Source of the DNA: a virus
DNA length: 38,376 nt
Virus record (IMG/VR): IMGVR_UViG_3300049846_000769
Coordinates: 1-38,376 of that record
Reading direction: 5' to 3' (one strand)
The translations under genes and the position numbers were made by a program. Positions 6,341 through 13,791 of this stretch are shown piece by piece; positions within the stretch are counted from its first letter, which is position 1, and each line of letters begins with the position of its first letter. The notes beneath the pieces are model-generated. The model saw nothing but the letters and a program-made list of their open reading frames with translations, was not told the DNA's origin and ran no database searches.

Positions 6341-7432
6341 ATAGTCAGCACCCTCTTTGGGGTCAGCAAAACAACGCACTCGGTTCACGTCGCTTGCTTT
6401 CGGGTCGATAACAGTCACGATAGACGAACCAAATTTCTGCGAACCAAATCCAAGATTCTCACCATAATGATCGATGTGCTTATATCCGCGCGCGCGCGCA
6501 AGCCAATAAATTCTGTGAGTGTGTGGACACTCATTTTGCGCCAATGCCCAATTATGCTTGTGACCTGCGATGTAAAGATGTGCAGTTCCACCCATGACAG
6601 ATGCTTTTTGTTGACCATGCAAACTGTTCCATTGTGAATGTCCACTGTGATCGTGGGCAGCGTCAACCAAAACCTCAGCACCATTTGAAAAAACTAATTT
6701 GAATTTCGCGCGCCAATCAATCATTGGACACACGTTTTGAACGATTCGTGACATGGTTTCAGATCCCATGTTCCATGAATCATGGTTACCAAGTAACCAC
6801 AAAAGCCAGTTCACACCTGAATCTTTAAAAAACCACTCAATTAATTTCCATGCAGTTCCACGCGATGTGCTTTGGTTTGCATATTCTTTCATCAACCTGC
6901 CAACCCAGTTGTTGTGAGTGTCACCGATATTGGCACCGAACATTCCTGGTGTTGTCTTGCAAATGTCGATGTGTTCTTTTAACAAAGGCCAATTGCAACC
7001 ATCATCATCAATGTGTGGATCGCCGAACCAACAAATTCCAATTGGCTTATCATCTGGAATCTTAAATTCCATCCATTTTTTTGCGTCGTGGTTTTCTTTT
7101 CTTTTCCCAAACCTGCGAACCATTGAATTTATTATTTCCTCAACTGGAATGTCATCATCAGGAATCACTGGGAAAATTATTGGTGAACTAACAATGTCAT
7201 CAGCTTTTTTTTCAAGCATCCCCTTGGTCTGCATTTTCTTTTTGGTGAACTCTGTGGGGCCAATACCAACATCAATGCACATTTGTGGATATGAACCAAA
7301 ATATTCATAAACCAATTTTTGTCCATTTTTAACTTTGCTTGTAAATTCAAAAAAACTTGGCGTTCTGCCAAGTTGTTGTGCGTGATCTAAGAGGGCTTGA
7401 GTGACAGTTTGTTTGTCTAGTTTTTTTCCCAT
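6317..7432 (-). CDS. Metallophosphoesterase with N-terminal homing-endonuclease-associated repeat
   Basis: The protein has 371 residues. Residues about 1-60 (TVTQALLDHAQQLGRTPSF, then VYEYFGSYPQMCIDVGIGP) match the helical repeat found beside HNH homing endonucleases (LGR.P....F...FGS......aG). A calcineurin-type phosphoesterase follows: GDPHIDDDG, NIGDTHNNW, LGNHDSW, AAHDHSGH, AGHKHNW. All expected metal ligands are present. Such enzymes cut phosphodiester bonds in DNA, nucleotides or proteins. ATG 7432 has TCAGGA 9 nt upstream. ATG 7450 has no ribosome site. It is a single leftward gene between rightward ones. Confidence 0.83.
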   Translation of the reverse strand: MGKKLDKQTVTQALLDHAQQLGRTPSFFEFTSKVKNGQKLVYEYFGSYPQMCIDVGIGPTEFTKKKMQTKGMLEKKADDIVSSPIIFPVIPDDDIPVEEIINSMVRRFGKRKENHDAKKWMEFKIPDDKPIGICWFGDPHIDDDGCNWPLLKEHIDICKTTPGMFGANIGDTHNNWVGRLMKEYANQSTSRGTAWKLIEWFFKDSGVNWLLWLLGNHDSWNMGSETMSRIVQNVCPMIDWRAKFKLVFSNGAEVLVDAAHDHSGHSQWNSLHGQQKASVMGGTAHLYIAGHKHNWALAQNECPHTHRIYWLARARGYKHIDHYGENLGFGSQKFGSSIVTVIDPKASDVNRVRCFADPKEGADYLTFLRNR

Positions 7433-7503
7433 TCTTAAAAATCCTGACATAAGTTTGTTAATTCACAAAATATTAATTTCATAAGTCTAGATTCAGTCGG
7501 TCT

Positions 7504-7532
7504 TTGAAAATTTTAAGTGACATTTATTTTAT
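7504..7532 (+). promoter_or_regulatory. Candidate promoter for the kinase-endolysin operon
   Basis: TTGAAA (7504-7509), a 17-base spacer and TTTTAT (7527-7532) lie in the 192-base gap between divergent genes. The spacing is ideal and the -10 is imperfect. A second weaker option begins with TTGTTG near 7561. The gap also has three near-copies of TTGAAYA (about 7563-7598) that might be regulator sites. Confidence 0.35.
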
Positions 7533-7624
7533 GTGGTGGCAGCGCGCATCATTCTTATTTTGTTGAATTATTGTAATTGAACATATGTGATTGAACAAGC
7601 TGACAACTAAATTAAAGGGGCTTT

Positions 7625-8239
7625 ATGATTATCGTGATTTCAGCAAAACAGGTAAGTGGAAAATCAACACTTGCAAATGCTTTGTGCAGACAATTTGGAC
7701 CAGTAGGGGCATTGAAAACTAGGTTTGCACAACCTATTTATGAAATGCACGATGCTTGTCGCGCCATCCTACAAAAGTATGGAATCACGGCATATGATTA
7801 CACAAAAAAAGATGGCCCCCTTTTGCAAATGCTAGGGACTAACTGGGCAAGAATGACAATCATGCCTGACATCTGGGTTCGCTGTTTACATAATGCAATT
7901 CATAATTCACCACAAAACATTGTCCACATCATCGAGGATTGCCGTTTTAAAAATGAGTTTGATTCATTTGCAAATATGAATGATGTAATTCGCATTCGAT
8001 TAAATTGCCCAGAGGATATTCGCAGGAAACGCGCAAAAGATAACAACCTTTCATGGCGCGATGATGTCAGCCATCAGTCAGAAATTGATCTGGATGGATA
8101 TGCTGAGGACGCACGTTTTGATATGTATTTCCAAACACACATTGAATCGACTGAGGAAATTGTTGAAAAAATAATGCACAAAGTTCGTTCCATGCAGGCT
8201 GAAAGGGCAAAAGATGCAATCGAATCTGGTCCTCTTTGA
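7625..8239 (+). CDS. Deoxynucleoside monophosphate kinase
   Basis: The protein has 204 residues. It begins with a P-loop, IISAKQVSGKST in outline (the first Gly of the usual GxxxxGK is Ala/Ser), typical of T4 gp1-like dNMP kinases. Other family features are FAQPIYEMH near 34-42, LLQMLGTNWAR near 65-75, and IIEDCRFKNEFD near 97-108, where Asp-x-Arg binds the nucleotide. It phosphorylates dNMPs for phage DNA synthesis. The start has AAGGGG upstream. It overlaps the endolysin gene by 26 nt, so the two are co-expressed. Confidence 0.8.
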   Translation: MIIVISAKQVSGKSTLANALCRQFGPVGALKTRFAQPIYEMHDACRAILQKYGITAYDYTKKDGPLLQMLGTNWARMTIMPDIWVRCLHNAIHNSPQNIVHIIEDCRFKNEFDSFANMNDVIRIRLNCPEDIRRKRAKDNNLSWRDDVSHQSEIDLDGYAEDARFDMYFQTHIESTEEIVEKIMHKVRSMQAERAKDAIESGPL

Positions 8240-8669
8240 TTTTGAAAAGGCTTTTATTATCGCACTTGGTGAAAAGGGAATCACTGAAACATCAGGACCT
8301 AAATCAACTGAGCGCATTTTAGAATATCATTTGACTACAACACTGCGCGCAACATCTGATGATGTGCCTTGGTGTTCTGCATTTGTAAACTGGTGCATTC
8401 AAAAAGCTGGTGGAAAAGGCACAGGATCTGCGCTGGCGCGATCATGGCTGGTGTGGGGCATAGATGCGGGCCTTGATCCAAAGCAAGGCGATATTGTCGT
8501 TTTAAAGCGTGGGAATGATGATATTTCGGGCCATGTTGGATTCTTGGCGTTTGCACCGTCAAAGTTTAGTCCTTACATTGAGGTTTTGGGTGGCAATCAG
8601 AACAACATGGTTTGTGTGAAAAAATATTTGCGATGGAATGTCTTAGGTTATCGTCGCGCGATTGTATAA
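8214..8669 (+). CDS. Peptidoglycan hydrolase, TIGR02594 type (endolysin)
   Basis: The protein has 151 residues. It follows the TIGR02594 pattern: GEKGITETSGPKSTERILEYH, PWCSAFVNWCIQKAGG, GSALARSWLVWG, GDIVVLKRG, SGHVGFLAF, VLGGNQNN and YRRAIV. The Cys of WCSAF, the His of GHVGF and the Asn/Gln of GGNQ form the likely NlpC/P60-CHAP-like active site that cuts the peptide part of the wall. No signal peptide is seen, so a holin or membrane leak is needed. GAAAGGG lies before the start. The gene is outside the late operon and converges with its end. Confidence 0.86.
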   Translation: MQSNLVLFDFEKAFIIALGEKGITETSGPKSTERILEYHLTTTLRATSDDVPWCSAFVNWCIQKAGGKGTGSALARSWLVWGIDAGLDPKQGDIVVLKRGNDDISGHVGFLAFAPSKFSPYIEVLGGNQNNMVCVKKYLRWNVLGYRRAIV

Positions 8670-8671
8670 AT

Positions 8672-8703
8672 AAAAAAGGCCTGTGGTTCATAACGCCAAG
8701 GCC
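8672..8703 (-). terminator. Rho-independent terminator of the late operon
   Basis: On the minus strand GGCCTTGG and CCACAGGCC (8678-8703) pair in a hairpin with one bulge and are followed by TTTTTTATTT (8672-8677 and onward). It lies just beyond the last late gene, whose stop is at 8742. Confidence 0.75.
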
Positions 8704-8706
8704 CAG

Positions 8707-8743
8707 TCACACCAGAGAAGCAAAATATCTGGCGTGATTTTTT
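8707..8743 (+). terminator. Rho-independent terminator of the kinase-endolysin operon
   Basis: TCACACCAGA (8707-8716) pairs with TCTGGCGTGA (8728-8737) with one mismatch and is followed by six Ts (8738-8743). It comes 38 bases after the endolysin stop and its T-tract touches the stop codon of the converging gene. Confidence 0.78.
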
Positions 8744-9293
8744 AGAAACTAGATTGAAATGTGGTTGTCACGCCTGAATAATTAATGTCACAAGGTGAAC
8801 CATAAATCACAAGGCGTTCTTTTGGTGCAAGACGAATTACGCTGCAAACAAGTGGCAAGTCTGATTCAGAAAAATTTCCTGTTCCTATATCAAACTCATT
8901 GTCATTATTCAGAGGGCTTGTTCTACCAAATTTTCTTGCATCTGCTAAAGTGCTAAATTTAGGAACATAAAATTCACCAACCGCCGCCGCTAAAGCCCCT
9001 GGCGTGGTTGTAATTATACCAGATGGAAATGGATCACCGCCACCACCTGTGGACATTGCAGAGGCACCAGCTGCGCCAGCTGTTCCACGCCAAACATTGG
9101 CCACTGGATCAAATGTCTGAATTTCCATCAGTGATGATGGATTTGCATTGGTATTGATACGCATTCCCTGAATCTGAACATCCATCAAAGAATTATCAGG
9201 ACAAGTTGCGATCACAGCGCCTGTGGCTGTGGCAGGAACATTCACATTAAACTTATCGACTGTTTGTTTGACTGCGCCTGAAAAACTAGCCAT
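8742..9293 (-). CDS. Putative virion or tail-tip-associated protein
   Basis: The 183-residue protein is rich in Thr, Ser, Gly and Ala, with a Gly-rich loop (STGGGGDPF) and beta-like segments, as is usual for phage structural proteins. No family was recognised. It starts 8 bases inside the end of the previous gene, with GGGGTTAAGAA before its ATG. As the last gene of the late operon, next to the tail-tip candidate, it is probably a minor virion protein. Confidence 0.72.
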   Translation of the reverse strand: MASFSGAVKQTVDKFNVNVPATATGAVIATCPDNSLMDVQIQGMRINTNANPSSLMEIQTFDPVANVWRGTAGAAGASAMSTGGGGDPFPSGIITTTPGALAAAVGEFYVPKFSTLADARKFGRTSPLNNDNEFDIGTGNFSESDLPLVCSVIRLAPKERLVIYGSPCDINYSGVTTTFQSSF

Positions 9294-9822
9294 TTCTTAA
9301 CCCCACGAATAATTCAAGTGTTGCTGAATCCACAGTTCCACTTGGTGTTTGTAATAAATCAAATCTTAATTGATCGAATGCATCGAAATCAGTTTTAAAT
9401 AAAACAGGTGCAGTCATTCCAGTGGCCACTTGACCAACACCGATTGATGTTAATTGCCCCACAGTGGCAGCATTAAACTTTGGTGTCGTTGTGAATATTG
9501 ATGTCCATGCGCCAGAATTTCTAGGCCTCCATTTAACATCAAATTCAAAAGTGCCACTTGTTCCATTGAAAAATCCAGATGACAAAACAGCATCTTTAAT
9601 CTTAAACGCATGACGATAGGTGAAAACGCCATCCATCAAATTGTTTGGTGTTGGTGGACCATTGTAAACGCCTTGAACGACTGCGCGCTTAATATCCTCG
9701 ACACGATTTGAAAGAAAATTTATTGTTGCCCCATAACGACTGGTCCAGTCCTCAGTCACACCTGCCTGTGGCGCGGTGGCTGGTTGTTGCATCCTAAATA
9801 ATTCCTCTGTGATTTCTGCCAT
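9286..9822 (-). CDS. Putative tail-associated protein
   Basis: The 178-residue protein has an N-terminal helical part (MAEITEELFRMQ and RVEDIKRAVV), followed by a beta-rich half (GTFEFDVKWRPRNSGAW, FDQLRFDLLQTP) that looks like a small jelly roll or carbohydrate-binding beta sandwich. No family was identified. The ATG follows GGGTGACTTAAT and the stop of the large tail gene. It is probably a virion protein near the tail tip. Confidence 0.7.
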   Translation of the reverse strand: MAEITEELFRMQQPATAPQAGVTEDWTSRYGATINFLSNRVEDIKRAVVQGVYNGPPTPNNLMDGVFTYRHAFKIKDAVLSSGFFNGTSGTFEFDVKWRPRNSGAWTSIFTTTPKFNAATVGQLTSIGVGQVATGMTAPVLFKTDFDAFDQLRFDLLQTPSGTVDSATLELFVGLRNG

Positions 9823-9823
9823 A

Positions 9824-12559
9824 TTAAGTCACCCTATAACATTGTTGTAAATCAGGAAACCCGATCAATTCTAGCACGTGACTTGAGTTTGGAATAAAGC
9901 CAATTGGAGTGTCAACCGTAATTACTAGACCACTCACATCAGTCACTGTAATTTCACCAGCATTAAAGCTGTCATCAGAAAAATCCTCATTTCTAATGCG
10001 AACAACCGAACCAACAAAAGGCAAACCAGGATATGCACTTGCTAAAGTGAAAACTGTTTGCGATGCGCCAGAGGCGATTGGAAAAACATGGCCAACAAAA
10101 GCATGGCGATTTTTCCAGAACTCCAAAACCCTTGGGTCAATATCATCTGGATAATTTGGACACTGAATCACCCAGTCATTTGTCGGTGCTGTAGGTAGGG
10201 CAGGACTGACCAGCATTCCTTGTGGATCGTTGGTGTCGAAACCAGAAATCGTGGTGTCGTAAATTATTGACCAATCCTCATTTCGCACGATCACGTCCTG
10301 CCCGATATAATTGTTCCATTTTAAAGATTCACGTTGCCAAGGTCTTGTGGAAAAAGTCTTTTTCATTATCAACTTAGTTGTTGTTGATCCATCGCCAATT
10401 CTGGTTGATGGTGAAATTGTTCCATAACGATCATTGTTTGAATAAACAGTGTTGACCAAATCCAATGTCACTGGTGAATCGCCGCCCTTGCTGTCAAAGG
10501 ATCTGTTAATGCATTCCATCAGTCTGATTTCACCATTGCGAGTGCCAGTTTTAAAGTCTGTCAATTTAAGTGATGCGTAATCAACCGCTACAATGTCACC
10601 AATTTCAATCGTGTAACCAACACCAAAGTGGACTTTTATTCCGTTAATATATTCAGCACCCAATGCATAACGATTCAACAACCTGTTTGATGATTGCCGT
10701 GATTCAGTGGCACCACTTAAATCACTGCGAACACCCTTGGCATTGATCGTGATATTTTTTTCCTGCTTTGTGATTCTAGCTTTTGACTTTGGACTGTCAT
10801 AAGGAACACGCTTTTTGAAATCATCTTTGATGATGTCATAATCATAATTATATCGAATTGTGTTGGCGAAATTCTGCACACCAGACCTAGTGACTTTTAA
10901 TTGGTTTGCATTCAAAACATTTGATGCATCAATCAGTTGAACTTTTTCCCTTGCCACTGGCCCCACATGATAGGCCACAGAACTGCGCGCCTTGCGAGGG
11001 ACGCTGAAACATGCATTTGGCAAATACAGCTGGGTTTCAATGAAATCCTTGCCATCGTTTTCCTCTGAAATTGGCAGTTCCCTTTCAAGGCCTGACAAAT
11101 AAGTGTCACGAATATAAAGGTGTTGCTTAACATCCACCTCGGCTGGCAACATCGACATTCCGACTGGCAGGGTGTTAAACTGTGATTTAAACGCTGCCAC
11201 CGCACTGGTGAAATTTTCATCAATGAATGGCGTTGATAATATCATGTAAGAACCATCATTGACCAAACCAATTTCATTCACGATTGCATCAACAACATTG
11301 TTTGATGGATTGGTTGCGCCAGTTATTGTGACCAAATCACCAACTGCAATTCCATAAACATTTTCAATGTCAATCTGGTCAAAAATAATTGCATCATCAA
11401 TGCTTGAACCATCTGGCAATAATTTAAAAGACTTGATTGGAACATCCTCAGCGAAAAAATCGCCATGCCCACTGAGCATTAATTTGACGGCAATATCCAG
11501 TGGATTTCCAACAAGCTGATATACACTTTCAACATCTTGATTTGCATTATGCAAAGCTGGGATAGATCCCATTGCACCACGTGTGACACCAGTTAACTGA
11601 TTCAAACCATAATCAATTCCAGTATAACCAAGAATTTCATCATCAATTCTGACAAATGTTTCTAGCGCATCAGCTGGTTCAACAAACATCGAAGCGTCAT
11701 CTAATTGAATTATGGATGATGATCCGAGTGTGATCGGCGCTTGTGTGAATTGCACTGCATCGCCATCACCTGTGATTTTAACATTCACCAACTGATTTGA
11801 CAGAGGCGAATTTTCAATTGCTTTTCTAATATCTTTTGCAACGGAAACACCAGAGTCAATTGCCACTGAGATATTTGTTCCAACCACGCTAACAAACTCT
11901 GAACCAGCTGTTCCTGTGTCTGTGTAAGCCACAGTGACAGTGTTAGTGACATCATCACGGTTTTCATAAAATAAATCTTGGATGGTTGCCGAACGATAAT
12001 CCACAGCGGTTTCCAGATTGGCTGTGATCTTTGGAAATAATGGAATGGATTTTTTTCCCTCAGCACTTGATAAAATAAAATTAATATATCCAGGACCGCA
12101 CTCGTATTGCTGAACCACTCCCCTGAAAACAATTACATAATCCTCTGGAAATGCGCCTTTACTTGGACCAATATAAATTTCAGCATCAGTTAAAAGAACC
12201 TCTTCAAGTTCAAAACCAGGTGAAACCAGTCTTGAAATTTCCTCATTTGCATCCTGCAAAGATACGACCATTTGTGTAACCGTTGACCCCTGCGCGCGTG
12301 AGGGATCAAGCTTTTGAGTTAGTTTTGATGATGTTCCTGTGTTAAATTGGATATATCCAGAGCTGTCTTGAATAGCACGAACACCGCCAATGACCCAATC
12401 ATCACCAATGTAAAGATCGGGATCACCTATGCGAATGTATTCTGAAATTTCAGCCGCGCCAAAAAGCTTATTATATTTTTTTAATTTGAAAACGAGGTTT
12501 GGATTAACCTCAATTTGATTGGCCAGCTGAACTGCATTTTCAGTTGTTGTTAAGGCCAC
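9824..12559 (-). CDS. Large tail-tip or hub protein candidate
   Basis: The 911-residue protein has multiple beta-rich segments. Residues about 300-370 carry VRIDDEILGYTGID, LTGVTRGAMGSIPALHNA and NPLDIAVKLMLSGHG. I recall this 'id.Ei..ytg....l.g..RG..Gt..a.H..G..v' pattern from large phage tail and virion proteins. It is the longest gene after the tape measure and fibre genes, so a tail-tip hub or central fibre is likely. GTG 12559 was chosen as the start because GAGG lies 6 nt upstream; TTG 12562 is adjacent. The preceding lipoprotein-like gene stops at 12563. Confidence 0.7.
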   Translation of the reverse strand: MALTTTENAVQLANQIEVNPNLVFKLKKYNKLFGAAEISEYIRIGDPDLYIGDDWVIGGVRAIQDSSGYIQFNTGTSSKLTQKLDPSRAQGSTVTQMVVSLQDANEEISRLVSPGFELEEVLLTDAEIYIGPSKGAFPEDYVIVFRGVVQQYECGPGYINFILSSAEGKKSIPLFPKITANLETAVDYRSATIQDLFYENRDDVTNTVTVAYTDTGTAGSEFVSVVGTNISVAIDSGVSVAKDIRKAIENSPLSNQLVNVKITGDGDAVQFTQAPITLGSSSIIQLDDASMFVEPADALETFVRIDDEILGYTGIDYGLNQLTGVTRGAMGSIPALHNANQDVESVYQLVGNPLDIAVKLMLSGHGDFFAEDVPIKSFKLLPDGSSIDDAIIFDQIDIENVYGIAVGDLVTITGATNPSNNVVDAIVNEIGLVNDGSYMILSTPFIDENFTSAVAAFKSQFNTLPVGMSMLPAEVDVKQHLYIRDTYLSGLERELPISEENDGKDFIETQLYLPNACFSVPRKARSSVAYHVGPVAREKVQLIDASNVLNANQLKVTRSGVQNFANTIRYNYDYDIIKDDFKKRVPYDSPKSKARITKQEKNITINAKGVRSDLSGATESRQSSNRLLNRYALGAEYINGIKVHFGVGYTIEIGDIVAVDYASLKLTDFKTGTRNGEIRLMECINRSFDSKGGDSPVTLDLVNTVYSNNDRYGTISPSTRIGDGSTTTKLIMKKTFSTRPWQRESLKWNNYIGQDVIVRNEDWSIIYDTTISGFDTNDPQGMLVSPALPTAPTNDWVIQCPNYPDDIDPRVLEFWKNRHAFVGHVFPIASGASQTVFTLASAYPGLPFVGSVVRIRNEDFSDDSFNAGEITVTDVSGLVITVDTPIGFIPNSSHVLELIGFPDLQQCYRVT

Positions 12560-12562
12560 CAA

Positions 12563-12946
12563 TCACCTCTTAATAAATAATGAATCCAAATATCTTAATG
12601 CTTGATCTGTTTCCTGCGTGTCTTTTGAACATTGTGATTTGTACCAATCGCGAACTTTTTCATAATCAGTCGGACTGAAACAAACATATTTTGCAGAATC
12701 AACAAAAGAAATTTCCTTGTCATGACTTGTTTTTATGTTAGTGCAAAGTTTTGATGAATGCGCCGCCATGAACGCAAGGTTTTCCATGCGCTTTTCGGGG
12801 TCATCTGTTCCTGCTTTATATTGCGCAATGAATCCATCATAAGGTTCTGCCAACCAGTCTGTGCATAAATATGCATCGGGCTTATTGCATTGAGTGAACC
12901 CCAAACAGAAAAAACTAAGGATTGCCAGCCAAATTATGGGTCGCAT
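12563..12946 (-). CDS. Small exported Cys-rich protein, possibly a lipoprotein
   Basis: The 127-residue protein begins with a signal sequence (MRPIIWLAILSFFCLGFTQC). The final Cys20 could be lipidated, but GFTQC is a poor lipobox because Gln precedes the Cys. The mature part has four more Cys and is predicted helical. The start at 12946 has AGAGGATC upstream. The longer frame to 12997 lies inside the preceding gene, which it overlaps by 32 nt. It sits in a cluster of membrane and lipoprotein genes, so a lysis or envelope role is plausible. An outer spanin is possible but unproven. Confidence 0.65.
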   Translation of the reverse strand: MRPIIWLAILSFFCLGFTQCNKPDAYLCTDWLAEPYDGFIAQYKAGTDDPEKRMENLAFMAAHSSKLCTNIKTSHDKEISFVDSAKYVCFSPTDYEKVRDWYKSQCSKDTQETDQALRYLDSLFIKR

Positions 12947-13103
12947 TTTTTTGATCCTCTTTGGTTTTAGCGCGTTCAAGTTCTGAAATTGCATCATCGT
13001 GTTTTGCTTCTTTTGCTTTTTCTACAGCCTGGGCAATCCCTTTATAGATTGCCCACAGCTGTGGCAAAAGTCTTAAAAATTGAATGACCTCTGCAAATGT
13101 CAT
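12915..13103 (-). CDS. Small protein of the lysis-like cluster
   Basis: The 62-residue protein has a hydrophobic N-terminus (VIQFLRLLPQLWAIYKGIAQAV, about 6-27), too polar for a sure membrane span, followed by a highly charged C-terminal half (KAKEAKHDDAISELERAK). The layout resembles a short membrane-anchored or amphipathic protein. AAAGGTTAAC precedes the ATG, two bases after the previous stop. It might be a holin-like or inner-spanin-like protein. No family is recognised. Confidence 0.6.
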   Translation of the reverse strand: MTFAEVIQFLRLLPQLWAIYKGIAQAVEKAKEAKHDDAISELERAKTKEDQKNATHNLAGNP

Positions 13104-13104
13104 G

Positions 13105-13392
13105 TTAACCTTTTAGTTTTTCAACAAGTGCTGGAATTTCAGCCGCAAGTGCGCCAAGTAATTCAGCGCCATCTTGAATGTCCAGTTCTTTCATTTCAAC
13201 TGGAATCAAGTTTGCCTTGTCAACTGCCTCAGCCAGCATTGATTTTAGTGGTTCAGTTTGTAATGCATTTGCAATTGCAACCGCATCAGCTAACTGCGCA
13301 CCGTCTTTGAATTGCTTTATAAGCATTGGTCCGATGTGGGCCGCTGCAATTAAAGCCTCTTTTGTTTCTTTAACGCCATGTTGTCCTGCCAT
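13105..13392 (-). CDS. Conserved small helical phage protein
   Basis: The 95-residue, all-helical, Ala-rich protein begins MAGQHGVKETKEALIAAAHIG. It has a core FKDGAQLADAVAIANAL and an acidic C-terminus with LDIQDGAELLGALAAEIP. From memory, similar 'G.KETKE.l......i...lkDG....D' proteins occur beside phage holin and tail genes, but their role is unknown. AAGGTGAATTT precedes the ATG. It lies four bases from the gene before it and two bases from the next. Confidence 0.68.
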   Translation of the reverse strand: MAGQHGVKETKEALIAAAHIGPMLIKQFKDGAQLADAVAIANALQTEPLKSMLAEAVDKANLIPVEMKELDIQDGAELLGALAAEIPALVEKLKG

Positions 13393-13396
13393 AAAT

Positions 13397-13645
13397 TCAC
13401 CTTTTCCTTTCGATGTTTTTCAATCGTTCATCAATCCTGCCAAGAGTGTCAACCAGCTTTTCCTGATTGGACTCGTATTTGTCTTTCATTTTTTCAAGTC
13501 TAGCCTCATGCGATGACAAATCAGAATCATGACGCTGAACTCGATATTCTAGGGTGGCAGACCATGCGCCAAAAACAAAAGCACCACTCAACAAAATCAA
13601 CATTAGGTTTCCAACTGTTTCAGCTTTGGTCAGCCACTGTTTCAT
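13397..13645 (-). CDS. Membrane-anchored coiled-coil protein (inner-spanin or XhlA-like)
   Basis: The 82-residue protein has one N-terminal membrane span (LMLILLSGAFVFGAWSATL, about 14-32), followed by a long charged coiled coil (RHDSDLSSHEARLEKMKDKY, then GRIDERLKNIERKR). This is the topology of an inner spanin: N-terminus in, helical domain in the periplasm. It lies directly after a tiny lipoprotein gene, which would make a natural outer partner. An alternative is a haemolysin XhlA-like protein. GGGAATAAAACA precedes the ATG. Confidence 0.6.
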   Translation of the reverse strand: MKQWLTKAETVGNLMLILLSGAFVFGAWSATLEYRVQRHDSDLSSHEARLEKMKDKYESNQEKLVDTLGRIDERLKNIERKR

Positions 13646-13649
13646 TGTT

Positions 13650-13781
13650 TTATTCCCAGAATTTTAAAGTCTTGCAAACAAAAGTATCATCGCCACCCTC
13701 TACTGGCTGGCATTGTTTGACGATTTTCATCGTTGAACATCCCACGATCAAAAGTGTTGTCATTAACAAAATCCATTTCAT
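13650..13781 (-). CDS. Tiny lipoprotein, candidate outer spanin
   Basis: The 43-residue protein has a good lipobox: MKWILLMTTLLIVGC, with Cys15 to be lipidated, leaving a mature chain of only 29 residues with two further Cys. AAGGGGG lies 5 nt before ATG 13781. The frame to 13835 would overlap the previous gene. Together with the following membrane coiled-coil protein it forms a possible two-part spanin (outer-membrane lipoprotein plus inner-membrane rod). The mature chain is short even for an outer spanin. Confidence 0.6.
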   Translation of the reverse strand: MKWILLMTTLLIVGCSTMKIVKQCQPVEGGDDTFVCKTLKFWE

Positions 13782-13791
13782 AAAAACCCCC

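Noticed and set aside
6487-6499. Alternating CGCGCGCGCG stretch
   Set aside because: It is short and encodes Ala-Arg repeats in the phosphoesterase. There is no reason to call a Z-DNA site or motif.
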